A DNA stretch of 53,888 bases from the NCBI GenBank assembly GCA_900660155.1, contig CABFPE010000119.1:58684-112571 (forward strand). Reading direction: 5' to 3'. The notes beneath the pieces are model-generated. The model did no database searches, was not told the DNA's origin, and saw only the letters and a list, made by a program, of their open reading frames with translations. Of the stretch, positions 34,831-44,965 are shown one piece after another (positions within the stretch are counted from its first letter, which is position 1; every line of letters starts with the position of its first letter). The position numbers and the translations under genes are program-made. The DNA comes from Hofstenia miamia (Eukaryota; Xenacoelomorpha; Acoela; Hofsteniidae).

Positions 34831-35838
34831 TTAAATCAGAAAGTACATCTGATAAAGGTAATAAACATAACAAGAGAAAAATGTTCAAAAAAGTTTGAGA
34901 AATTTTTTTGGGAAAGAAAACATAAAAAGATTTAATTGAGTGCTTTCAATACCGGGTTTTTTCGTACGAAATTTTTATTTGAAAAAACGTTGATTCTTAA
35001 AGAAAAAAGTTTATCGATTTGATAATTTCATTAGTAACAACTTAATACATTTTTTATCTACTGCCTCAAAAATAGTTTCCTTGAGATTTATTGGTAGATG
35101 TCATTTGTAGTAGCCAAATCACTAAGAAAATTTCCTGACTTTGATAATTCACGTTTGTGATAACATTAAAAGTGCGCGAATTTTCCACACCTATGTTTGA
35201 AATAAATTGGTATTGTACATGAGTGCACAGTCTAACTCCATTGCAAAGCTCAATGACTGCTCAAGATTTTTCATATTGCAGGACGTAAACTATTTTAAAC
35301 AATACCTTGCAATTTCAATTGGTACTTTAAGCAGGAGTCTAAGCATACCTTAGCAGCCCCTTTTTTACGGGTCTGAATTTAGAGCTACACTAAATATATA
35401 GAAAACAGCTAAAACCCTAATAAAGACAACATGTGTTCACATATCCATTAAAGTATGACTACTTTAGAACGCTCTACCATACTATACACTTTTAATACCT
35501 CTATGTTCAAAATATAATCAAATAGGGATAATATCTTGTTTTCATTCATATAGATGTATTTAGATATACAATAGTATTAGGCATTTTGATTTTTCTTTTC
35601 ATCTAGGTAAATAAATCAACACTGGTTAGTTTGCCAATCATGGTGGACAATTTACCCTACCCAACCTTTTCAAAACAACTGCTTCTGGAGAGAACGGATA
35701 TGAAACTGAGATCTATAATAACTCATAAAATGTTGTTTCCGAAATCCAGCAACATAATAAAAAATTTAATAAAAAATTGTACAATTACTTATATGATGCT
35801 TGTATCCTCGAAATAGTGGCCACTTTACTCTACTAGAG
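34422..35838. mobile_element. 1.4-kb element with GTAAAGTGGCCAC inverted ends
   Basis: GGGGTAAAGTGGCCACAGCT at 34430 and, in opposite orientation, AGTGGCCACTTTACTCTACT at 35815 form an inverted pair of about 20 bp. No target duplication is clear and no transposase is visible. The overlapping 61-codon frame (35631-35816) runs into the right repeat and is not a gene. A long (AAT)n run lies inside. Confidence 0.6.
34790..34831. repeat. (AAT)n microsatellite
   Basis: About 14 perfect AAT/TAA units. Confidence 0.95.
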
Positions 35839-35839
35839 T

Positions 35840-36600
35840 GCTTTGCTTCAGGGGCTCAATTTATCATAAGTACACTGAAAATTATCGTTACATATTATTG
35901 ACTTTATAGTCAAATCAGAGATGCAATCGTGTGTACTTTAACCTATGCCATTTCTACTCATGTATCAAACCCACTTTGTCGTGCCTAGATGTGCCCGAGT
36001 CAAACAAAAGTCTTGGCAGAAATAAGAATGTTTTCAAAATGGGTTAATGAAAATCAAAAAGCTTCATAATCTATGCACGATTATAGGATACTTCATTATG
36101 ATATACACAACAGTGAAGCGAATGTTGACTAGGCATCTATATTTCCTTAGTTCAAGTATTCTTTTTCAGCCCATTTTACCGGAAGTAACCCCAACCCAAG
36201 TTAGCTGCACTTCGTCCTAAAATTATAAAAGGTGAGAAGAACGTATATTTAGCCCCTGCTGCTTGGCACATAATCATGTTTTTGTTGATATGTTTCTTGT
36301 AACAGTTGTAGGTATATATAATACATGAGTGAGGTATGTGAATTACTTGCTAAATCTTGAAAACTCGCAACACTCCTTAATAACATCAATTCAGAATTGT
36401 TTCATTTTAATCAAGAAATAAGCAATGAAATATATCAGTTGAATATTAACATTTTCTTCCATTACGAGGCGCTAATGGAAATTCTATAATGTCAAATTCT
36501 ATCTGCATTGAATGTTTATTTAGTAACTTCTATGCACTTTTTGACATAGCTTTATCAATTTCACTCAAAAACGACAATTGTAAATCAACATTAACTTAGT
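35840..36600. other. Stretch without recognised gene
   Basis: AT-rich. On the minus strand this is the expected intron downstream of the leucine-rich-repeat exon. Confidence 0.45.
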
Positions 36601-36667
36601 TATGCCTAAATTGAAAAATTATAAATATTAACTAACAGACTAAAATAGAACAAAATGTTGTACTTAC

Positions 36668-37430
36668 TGTACATGCATCGGATAATTGCGTTTGAAATCG
36701 GTCTCCCATTACGACATAGTCCGTCAATGTGCCTGGCTGCTGACATGCTATATTTAAAATTGGGAGGACATCGGCAGTCGAAGACTGGACGATCATTTAA
36801 AATTATTTTCAGATTTTTTGCAATATAGCCCATTTGATCGAAGTTCAACTGGTCTAGTTTTCTGTAACGATTCATACGTAAGTCAATGACTTTAAGACTC
36901 TCGGACTCCCAAGTTTTTACGACATTGGCATCAATGTGATCGATTTTATTTCTTGCAAATCTCAAATGAGTAAGAAAATGAAAATCGGTTAGCGTTCCAT
37001 GAATGGTCTTTAAATGATTTCCACGCACATCGATTTCTCTAACGAAGTTCATATTTGTGAAATTGAAAAACAGCTTATTGGCTTTATAGTTACGGTATTT
37101 AATTTTTTCCAATGTACTGGGGACCTCGTGAATCCGACTTCTACCAAAGTAATCTGTTAGAATCAAAGTTTTCAGGCGAAACATGTGATCAATTCGAAAG
37201 CAATTTGGTGGAAGATTCTTTTGGAAATTTACTATTTCCATGTATACAGGTTGGTGATATTCAAACAAGTCTAACAAACAGTTTTCCCATAGAAATCTTG
37301 GAACGACGAATTTAAGAGTGTTGGCATGTCTCTTCTCTTCAATCTTATTTTTTATGTTGTGTAAGATTATTTCCATATTAGAAACATATATAGTCTTGAT
37401 CTTGGTAGATTCATTGAAGACGGAAAATAT
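36668..37430 (-). CDS. Exon of a leucine-rich-repeat ectodomain protein with C-terminal cap
   Basis: On the minus strand a 763-nt exon is bounded by an acceptor (TTTATGTTTAG just before 37430) and a perfect GTAAGT donor (36662-36667). It encodes about 254 residues. Leucine-rich repeats are seen as MFRLKTLIL, FVREIDVRGNHLKTI, FLTHLRFARNKIDHI and SLKVIDLRMNRYRKL. After them comes FDCRCPPNFKYSMSAARHID and two further cysteines (GLC, IIRC), the pattern of an LRRCT cap. Such caps occur in secreted and membrane proteins, including Toll-like receptors and adhesion proteins. I find no membrane or TIR exon downstream and no signal exon upstream, so the class is open. The frame has no internal stop, and the upstream intron holds LINE insertions. 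It may be a live gene or one exon of a decayed copy. Confidence 0.72.
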
Positions 37431-37431
37431 C

Positions 37432-37509
37432 TAAACATAAACTAAAATATGTTATATTATTAATTTCAAATCTAAGAATGGAATGTTGCAAGATTTATAA
37501 AAATTATTC
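37432..37509 (-). other. Intron start upstream of the LRR exon
   Basis: AT-rich sequence between the acceptor site and the first recognisable LINE coding sequence. Confidence 0.4.
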
Positions 37510-39110
37510 ATGGATTATCACATGAATACAAATGTTTACATGAGTCCACTTCTTAAGTGTTTCATCAGGAAAAAGCGGAATTTACTTCGAAAAGACCGCT
37601 ACATTGACGCAGAAATACTCTCCTATCGCAACAAAACAATGATATTATCAAATATTTCTTTTTTCAATAGTCGTTTTGGTTCTTCCAAATGGTGGAATTT
37701 AATTAAAGACTTGTCAAATCAGAGAAAATCAACTACAACTAACACCCCTTTTTCCTGTGATGATATAAACGAACATTTTGCTTACATTTCGACTTTGCAG
37801 CACTATGAGATACCTGATATGGCCAAATGCAGTGGTCATATATCTCCTGGTATTTCTAAGGCATTCTATGGGTCATGATTGTATTACTTCCTGGCTTAAT
37901 AAGGAAAATGCGCACAATTTAGTTGAACCTCTTACTTATATTTACAAAATTTGCACTGCACAGTGTATTTATCCAAGTGTGTTTAAGCTCTCTGTTATTT
38001 CTGAGACCCATTTCTATTACTCCGATATTATCTAGAACCTTTGAAAGATTACTGCTCGAAATCTCAATTAGCGAAAACTATAACAAGTATATTGGTAAAA
38101 ATCATTTCGGATTTCGAAAGAAATCATCGACAAGCTATTCTTTACTCCGTATATGTAAAGTCTGGAAGGAAAAATGAGTCTGATTATATCGAATAGGCTC
38201 ATTGGATCTTAGGAAGACGTTCGATAGAGTACCTCACTGTCATATTATTTCACAACTAATGAAGCTTAAGCCAGAAATTAGTCCATTCATTATAAATGTG
38301 GTGAGATCGTTTCTCATGAATAGACAGCAATTGTTATCCATGCAGGGATGTCATTCTTCCATTAAATGGTTCTAATATAAATTTTTCAAGTTTGAAGACG
38401 TTATACACCTCTTAGTAGGAGGAAAAAACTCTGTTGATGAAGCTGAAGAAGCCATTTTCAACCATGATAAATTTTTGCAACACAAACAATTTTCTCCTGA
38501 ATAAATCCAAAGTATGGAACTCAGGATAAAGAAGTAAAAAAATCTGCAATTAATCATTTCTCCAGTAAATGACATTGAACATGTTAATGAATTAAAGGTG
38601 CTGGGTATTCAATTTATCGAGACTTTATCTTTTGCTCCCCATACTAAGGATAGCGTAAAGATAGCATTCAGACAATTATTTTTGTTGCTAATTCTCAAGC
38701 ATATGAACTATACAAAACATGAATTGACTATGCTATTCAAACAGATGGTTGAGCCAATTCATTATTATGGAATTCAAGTTTGGGGTGCTTCCCTCTACTA
38801 TCTTCTTGAGAAAATTGACTCGATATTCCAAAGAGCTCAATATACAGGTATTATTAATGAATATGTACCTATTAAGCTTGTAGTTAAAGCTGAAGATGAC
38901 AAGCTTTATAAAGCTATTTCGGAATGTTCAAATCACATTCTCTATGATATTCTTCCTTCTAGAACAACATATGGTCATAGGTTAAGAACCCGACTCCCCA
39001 CTTGACAATATTTAAGAACATTTCCTGATACCCATCTCCAACTCTTTCATCATTTTAAATTTGTTATATTTATTCTATAAATCAGTTGTAATTTACTGAT
39101 TTGATTTAAG
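37510..39110 (+). mobile_element. LINE (CR1/jockey-like) with broken reverse transcriptase
   Basis: The plus strand begins in the linker before the reverse transcriptase (frame 37510-37878, with SSKWWNLIKDLSNQRK), then RPISITPILSRTFERLL and IGKNHFGFRKKSSTSYSLL (fingers, 37990-38140), then LDLRKTFDRVPHCHIISQL (palm, first catalytic Asp box, about 38200). The YADD box is not visible. The thumb and C-terminal part form a clean 135-codon frame (38598-39005) from MLGIQFIETLSFAPHTKDSV to YYGIQVWGASLYYLLEKIDS. The endonuclease is missing; frame changes and stops show it is dead. It lies in the presumed intron of the LRR gene and ends in an (ATT)n tail into which the next LINE appears to have gone. 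Confidence 0.85.
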
Positions 39111-39111
39111 A

Positions 39112-39151
39112 CTATTATTACTATTATTATTATTATTTTTATTATTATTAT
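39112..39151. repeat. (ATT)n tract between two LINEs
   Basis: A run of ATT units that can be the 3' tail of the plus-strand LINE, of the minus-strand LINE, or the target of the latter. Confidence 0.9.
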
Positions 39152-39199
39152 CCTTGCTTCTCACAGCTTAATGCTGATATTCCTCTCAGCTCGGGGAAC

Positions 39200-39865
39200 T
39201 CACCAGTTGTCAGGGAGTCTGAGAGCTTTCCTCAGGACTCTAGCTGTTCCTAACAATGCTGCCTTCTGTGCTACTGCTCCTCCCCACTTTGGTACTCCCA
39301 ACTCCTCCAAGTATCTCTTATGCTTCTTACTCACTGCTCCTAGTGCTCCTACAACTACCGGGACTACTTCTTCAACTTTCTTTAACTTCCACAGCCTTTC
39401 TATTTCCTCTGCCAACTCTCTGTACTTGTCTATCTTCTCTTTCTCCTTGCTTTCTACATTTCTGTCCTTTGGTTCTGCTATGTCTATCACTGTTCCTAAT
39501 CTTTTCTCTTTGTCTACCACTACTATGTCTGGCCTCCGTGCTTCTATCACTTTGCTCGTCTGTATGGTGAAATCCCACAGTATCTTGACCTTCTCATTTT
39601 CTATGACGCCCTGTGGCTTGTGCTCATACCACTTGTCTCCTGCTTCTAACCCATGCTGCCTGCTCAAACTCCAGTGTACCATTCTTCCCACCTTGTCATG
39701 CCTGAACTTATACTCATTCTGTGCCAACTTCTCGCACCCTGCTATCACATGATCTACTGTCTCCGCCTCTTTCTTACATAGCCTACACTTATCACTTACT
39801 TCTACTCTTCTGTCTATATGCTTCTTCACCCAGTTTGTTCTTATTGCTTGCTCCTGTGCTGCCAT
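39200..39865 (-). pseudogene. RLE LINE: CCHC motif and restriction-like endonuclease
   Basis: A clean 221-codon frame. It starts near AIRTNWVKKHIDRRVEVSDK, has the CCHC finger CRLCKKEAETVDHVIAGC, then WYEHKPQGVIENEKVKILWD, and the nuclease core ARRPDIVVVDKEKRLGTVID with the P-D...D-type residues in place. The tail LLGTARVLRKALRLPDNW ends at the stop. This block is intact and typical of RLE-carrying LINEs, in which the nuclease nicks the target to prime reverse transcription. It is cut off from the rest by a 36-base N gap (39869-39904), across which about 120 bp is duplicated. Confidence 0.88.
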
Positions 39866-40014
39866 TATNNNNNNNNNNNNNNNNNNNNNNNNNNNNNNNN
39901 NNNNTGATCTACTGTCTCCGCCTCTTTCTTACATGGCCTACACTTATCACTTACTTCTGTCTATATGCTTCTTCACCCAGTTTGTTCTTATTGCTTGCTC
40001 CTGTGCTGCCATTA
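39748..40014. repeat. About 120-bp duplication across a 36-N gap
   Basis: 39748-39868 and 39905-40014 carry the same sequence apart from a small indel and a substitution. This is probably two versions of the same bases on either side of an unresolved gap. Confidence 0.85.
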
Positions 40015-40027
40015 TTAGTGCTTCTGT

Positions 40028-40977
40028 TTATCTCTTCAGTCCTGCCTTCTTTAACCACTTGTTGCTCTCTTCCCTGTCACACTTTTCTGTGTTCCTCCAG
40101 TAATCTCCATGCATTGCCTTCTGCCTATACCTTGTTTGTCTCTCTGATTCCATCCTACTCTGGTATATCTTCTTTCCTTCACTCTCAGTTCTTATCTTCT
40201 TTAACTCCTTAGTGACCTCTAGTAGGGATCCTCTAGGTTGCTCTTCTACATATTCCTTTAGCCCTAGTGCTTCTGCTTCTATAGTCTCCTCCACACTTAG
40301 CAGCCCTTTCCCTCCCTTATGCCTTGCTATGTACAGCCTATCTACATCTCCATTGAGGTTGAATGCTCTCTCTGCTGCTAGTATCTTCCTTGTCTCCCTG
40401 TCTAATTCCCTCAGTTCATTCTTATTCCACCTAACTATTCCTGCCGAATATCTCAACACTGGTTTCGCCCACGTATTAATTGCCTTTATGCTGTTCTGCC
40501 CATTCAATGCTGACTTCTGCAGTACCTTCCTTACTCTCCTCTTGTATTCTTTACTTAGCCTCATCTTCATTTCCTCAGATCTGTTCTGTCTTTCTCTATC
40601 ACACCTAAGTACTTGTACCCCTCTTTGACTTCCTCAATCTTATCCCCACTGCTTGTCCTCAAACCCTCCCCATCTATGCACTTGCCTCTAGTCATAGTGC
40701 ACGCTGCACACTTTCCTAATCCAAACTCCAACCCCGAATCTCTGCTTGCCTTATCCAATGTCTCCACTTGCTTCTGCAACATCTTCCTTGAACTAGCATA
40801 CATCTTCACTTGCCCTGCAAGCCTCTGCTCTGTAACTTCTAATCCCATTCCTGCCTTCTGCCTTCCTCCATTCTTCCAACATTCTCTTCCTGTAACCCCT
40901 CTCATCTGGCCTGCTTCTTCTGTAACACTCCAATGCTGTCCTATTCTGCTCATCTGTCCACTTATGCCGTTGTGCAT
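40028..40977 (-). pseudogene. RLE LINE: reverse transcriptase thumb and connection region
   Basis: The minus-strand frame 40977-40567 joins an N-terminal-domain phrase, VTEQRLAGQ, directly to VKMYASSRKMLQKQVETL, the stretch that normally follows the catalytic YMDD box. It then reads EGYKYLGVIEKDRTDLRK. The frame 40570-40028 continues with MKMRLSKEYKRRVRKVLQ, INTWAKPVLRYSAGIVRW and LDRETRKIL. Thus fingers, palm and catalytic Asp residues were removed by a deletion near 40801-40812. A frame change near 40568 and a stop at 40028-40030 add to the damage. Confidence 0.85.
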
Positions 40978-41017
40978 TGGTCTGTGTGGATCCTATACTG
41001 CCACTTCTCGAGTCCAC
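40793..41017 (-). pseudogene. RLE LINE: N-terminal Myb-like region
   Basis: A frame of 74 codons with RHKWTDEQNRTALECYRRSR and GYRKRMLEEWRKAEGRN. W...E......CYY.S.....GYR.RM...W is the N-terminal signature I know from this LINE group, likely DNA-binding. It changes frame near 40850 before the internal deletion. Confidence 0.7.
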
Positions 41018-41133
41018 ACTCCCGAGTCCGCCTGTTGTCCGGAGATTCTTCGCACCCTCTGACCATTGAAGGCCTGCCGGGGACTGAGGGCCTTTGCTCT
41101 ATCATGACTTTTCATCAGTGTTATTTTTTGTGT

Positions 41134-41275
41134 TTGATTTTGGACTCACATTCTCCTAGGAAGTTGCCAACCAAGGCTTAAGAGACCTTCCTGCCCCATG
41201 AGCTTTCATTTTGGACTGCCCTTGTCCTAGGAAGTTGCCAACCAAGGCTTTAGAGTGCTTCCTACCCTGTGAGCT
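41134..41275 (-). repeat. Two tandem units of about 70 bp in the LINE 5' region
   Basis: TCCTAGGAAGTTGCCAACCA occurs at about 41153 and 41228, each preceded by TTTTGGACT and followed by a matching TGAGCT phrase. Tandem units in 5' UTRs of LINEs often act as promoter modules. Confidence 0.8.
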
Positions 41276-41359
41276 AAGTCATCCAGTTTGCTAACCACGA
41301 TCACAGTTGCTTAACCTCAGCTTACCAATCTGCGTCTCTACCAACTGGGCTACCTGCCC
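41270..41359 (-). promoter_or_regulatory. tRNA-like head with pol III A box
   Basis: The minus strand starts GGGCAGGTAGCCCAGTTGGT, which fits a tRNA 5' end with an A box (TAGCCCAGTTGGTAGAG, 41336-41352). A B-box-like GGTTAGCAAACTGG lies about 50 nt further on but is degenerate. It does not fold as a full tRNA and is best read as a tRNA-derived promoter at the 5' end of the LINE. Confidence 0.6.
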
Positions 41360-41361
41360 AC

Positions 41362-41418
41362 ATTATTAATAATAATAATTATTATTATTATTATTAATAT
41401 TATTATTGTTATTATTAG
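41362..41418. repeat. (ATT)n/(AAT)n tract at the LINE 5' side
   Basis: Mixed AAT and ATT units directly next to the tRNA-like head; the counterpart of the tract at 39112-39151. Confidence 0.9.
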
Positions 41419-44120
41419 ATTAGCTTGGGTTTTTCGTGAGTTAAGTTGATCCATATTTGTAAGAAATAAATGTTATTCCGTTTTGTTAATGGAGGCATAT
41501 GCATTATTTTCTAAACCTATTTGGGATACATTATAGAAACTTTATGTCAACTGTCAGCTACTGATGTAAATTGCTGCATCAAACAATTTACAATGGAAAA
41601 GCAGTTATGAGCTGACATCTAATCAGAGTAGGGGAGACCGGGGCAAGTTGCTCCAGGAGTAAATTTCAACATTTGAATTAATGCGTCCGCTACTTGCCCC
41701 ATGTGGACATAAAATGAGTTTATGTGCAATGGGCACACTCAAAAAAGGATCAACGTTTCCACCTTTGCATTTGCCACTTAACGACTCAGCACATGTAACA
41801 CATTGTATCCAGTCTGGTCAAGTGGACTTCATGAATGCAACTGCCAGTTCGCGAATGTGTTATCTTCCTACCTTGAAGAACTAGGAGAAACTCCTGTTGT
41901 TGCATTGTCTTCATCCGCATTCCTATTCCTCTTCCCCGCCCTGCCAATTAGTCTTGTTTGTTCTCCCCACCGGCGTAAGAAATTGCAAGAATTCACGTCA
42001 TCTGAATTTAGGTACAACACTTGATCAGCTACAAACGAGCGACTGAATTAGTAAAGGTTTCTATAATGGTGCATCCGCAGGCCAGCCCATTTGAACCTAC
42101 ACAAAGTTTTATGGTAATCAAACCTCATGAAAAATAGTGAAATCATGTTTTTTTCGGATTTTTTAAATTTCAAATATAATACAACTGTGAATAAGCTGCG
42201 AAATTTCGGTTGATCAATGTTTGTCTATCTAAAAAATGAATTTCGTTTTCACTAGAAGCATCTAACAATGGTAGTTTGTCGATTAAAGATAAAAAGTGAC
42301 CAGGTGTCCGAATTATCCCATTTTCGGTATGTATCAATTTAATAGGTTTTCATTCACTTACCTAAATCCATTTACTTAATCTAATAGAATTATTCAAATT
42401 ATCAGCTAAATATTGATTTGGGTAAGTTGTGAAATTCTCGTTGGGGCAACTTCCATCGTGTTGCAACTTAACCCCGTTGTATTTTAACTCCAACATTTTT
42501 GAATGAGTTGCATGTTAGATGAGACATATACTTGGGCGAGCTGTGATTGAAAAGCGCAAAAAATACTAAAGTCATGTAGACGAGAAGCACCAGCAACAAA
42601 CAACTCGAATTCCAAAATCAATATATCGGAAGATCAATTTATCACAAAGCGATTTACAAAAATACTAACGGACATTCTTTTCAAAGAGCAACTCGTACAT
42701 AAATCACATATATCAACGCCGTCGTACAATAGTTCAATTTTCAGACTTGGAAGAGAAATGGTTGTTGGTGATCCATATTGTAGGAGTGATTATAGTGAAG
42801 AATGGATTAAATGAACTAATGTTCTTTATGGACGCATATGGCCTGCACACATGTCTTCTCAACTCTGATTCATGCTATTACTCTGGAATTTGTGTTTAAG
42901 TTGTTTTTCTTTGTTAATGTTCCATTAAATACAATATTTTGTGTACGTTTCTTAATTAATTTTGATAGGTATACAAGATTAATGTAAGTTTTAGAGTGAT
43001 TCAACTTACCCCACTTACGGAGTATATTGCAACAATTTGGTTACAAGTTCTACCTATGTAGTTACTATAAAATTAAGTAATCAATTATTCAAAATCGAGT
43101 TTGCAATCGACTATCTAGGTCAATTTTATGCATTTTTAATTAGAAGCAAATTGACGAAATAATTGCCACATTACAAATTTATGCAGCTCGCCTCGGTCTA
43201 ACCTATTTTCACGATATTTTATTTTGTGATTAACCGTAAATTGTATCCGCTATTTGCGCATCATATAAATTTAGCATTTGTCGATACCGATGTTAGGTAA
43301 AGTGAATCAGTTAGTTTCCACAAACCTATTTTATAGAGCATCAAAAAAACTCCGTGCTACATTATGAGCTACATTATCAGATACTCTTTGGGTATGTAGA
43401 TGTGTATTAAAGTGACACTGGAGTTTTTTGAATATTGAGCAACCATGATAATAGAAGTTCAACGACAAAAACATATAGAAACGAATTAATGACGACGTTA
43501 CCTTAAAACTTGCTTAAAAAACATCAGGTTTGCCAGAATAGACAATGATTTCGTAAAATTGGCAAATTTACAAAAAAATATCTCAAAAAGGTATTTCAGA
43601 GAAAAATATTACAAATAAAGTGCTAAAGTTCAAAGTTCAATAAAATGCTTAACAACTATATGAATTCCGTGCACCCACCGTCCCCCGGCAGATTGTTCTT
43701 TATACTTAAAGCTATGAATCACCATTGTGTACTTATTTTAGCTAGTCTTGCGTTTTATGCAAATTCAGGGCTTTGAAACATGTAGAATCTAAATCTGAGG
43801 TCAAATCTTTTGTACCTATGCCTTACCATATAATAAATAGCTTCTAAAAAATCATGTACTTTGAAATTCCCCTAGTAACGCTCTTACAGACTTAGAGAGA
43901 TAGATATTTGTCTCAAGCCCACCTCCTGCAATAACGAAATCTGCAAATTTTCATCCAAAACATCAAAAATTCAGATGCCTCTTCAATTAATTTTTAAAGT
44001 TGTTTTTTCTTGATTGTGTAAAAATACCTTTATGTCTATCTTTCTGAAATTTTAATGCTCAAGCTAGCCTATGTCTGTAAAATAAAGAATGCATAACCCG
44101 CACCATTCCGCAACAATTTT
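41419..44120. other. Transposon debris with repeated GGGGCAAGTTG-like motifs
   Basis: The motif occurs at 41640 (after GTAGGGGAGACCG), 42420, 42444, 42463 and, inverted, 43001. This suggests a decayed DNA transposon with repeated binding sites. A plus-strand open stretch at about 42560-42810 includes INISEDQFITKRFTKILTDI and matches nothing I know. Frames at 41681-41884 and 41803-42024 overlap and are not convincing. Confidence 0.45.
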
Positions 44121-44123
44121 TTT

Positions 44124-44316
44124 AGGGGATTGGCCCCTTCAATTAAATTTATGTCCGCCTGCATAATCGTTGAACTCAAAATTTTATTAGGGCCTTGGCC
44201 TCTCCAATTTAATTTATGTCCGCATGCATAATCGTTGAACTCAAAATTTTATTAGGGCCTTGGCCCCTCCAATTTAATTTATGTCCGCCTGCATAATCGT
44301 TGAACTCAATGGCAAA
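44124..44316. repeat. Tandem repeat, 3 x 65 bp
   Basis: Units start at 44124, 44189 and 44254, each with TTGGCCYCTYCAATT, ATGTCCGC, TGCATAATCGTTGAACTCAA. The last unit is slightly shortened. The minus-strand frame 44209-44466 overlaps it and is incidental. Confidence 0.92.
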
Positions 44317-44726
44317 TTTAAAAAGCAATAAAAGCAAAGATATATTTAATGAGCAAACAAACGGATTAATCAACGTCAAACATGAAAAGAAAAATGAAAG
44401 AAACTTTTTATTCTTTAACAACATAAAGTAAACTATGCATTGTATCTGCAGTATTCCTTTCAGCATACATGTATTGCTATACTAATTTTTATGCACCTTC
44501 AAGTTGCATGTGCAATATCTTTTTGAATTCCTTTTTCGAATTTTCAATGTTTCCATACTTAAAATTGAAGGGATCCATTGCAAAAGATATATAAGCTACA
44601 TTTCATTTATATATTGAGAAAACGAAAATTTAATATGTTTTGATACATATTTTAAAAATCCAACACTCCTCTGTTACATACATGTCCAAAACATTGTTAC
44701 AGTTGACTGCAGTCTTATAAGACATT

Positions 44727-44965
44727 ACAGTGTGGCGACCATATGCGTACGCAATGGGGACATGGTTGAATGTCCCCTGTCAGGTTTTAAAAATGGATTT
44801 CCATTGGTTGAATCGAAAATTATTTGGAAAAATTTTAAAAAAATGAAAATGAAGGGGCTGAAATGCATTTTAGAGCATATTTTTCAATATTTTCACTTGA
44901 TCACTAAGGCGATGTCCCCCCGTAAGAAAATCCTGCGTACACCCTTTGTGGCGGCCAAGTGGTTT
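44727..44965 (+). repeat. GCGTACGCA repeat, copy 2
   Basis: Starts ACAGTGTGGCGACCATATGC and GTACGCAATGGGGACATG, and ends with GCGTACACCCTTTGTGGCGG in inverted sense, giving inverted ends of about 25 bp with gaps. It shares CAGGTTTTNAAAATNGATTT with copy 1 at 27375. Probably a MITE-like family. The 98-codon frame here (44732-45028) is not a gene. Confidence 0.65.

Larger units (their letters stand above)
39152..41360 (-). mobile_element. Internally deleted RLE-type LINE (R2/R4/NeSL/HERO group)
   Basis: The minus-strand order is: tRNA-like head (about 41359-41270), two tandem units (41275-41134), an N-terminal Myb-like region, the reverse transcriptase thumb, a CCHC motif, a restriction-like endonuclease and a short 3' end. 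The catalytic reverse transcriptase core is absent. Both outer edges abut (ATT)n/(AAT)n tracts (39112-39151; 41362-41418), which recalls the TAA-repeat target of Dong-type elements. The base composition is much less AT-rich than its surroundings, suggesting a fairly recent arrival. It lies in the presumed intron of the LRR gene. Confidence 0.85.

Noticed and set aside
39171-41181. Several long plus-strand frames (up to 193 codons) rich in S, L, P and T
   Set aside because: They are antisense to the minus-strand RLE LINE, whose motifs are clear; the plus frames are shadows of its GC-richer sequence.
41270-41359. A functional tRNA gene
   Set aside because: The A box is good, but the B box is degenerate and no complete cloverleaf or anticodon arm could be drawn. 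It fits a tRNA-derived LINE head better.
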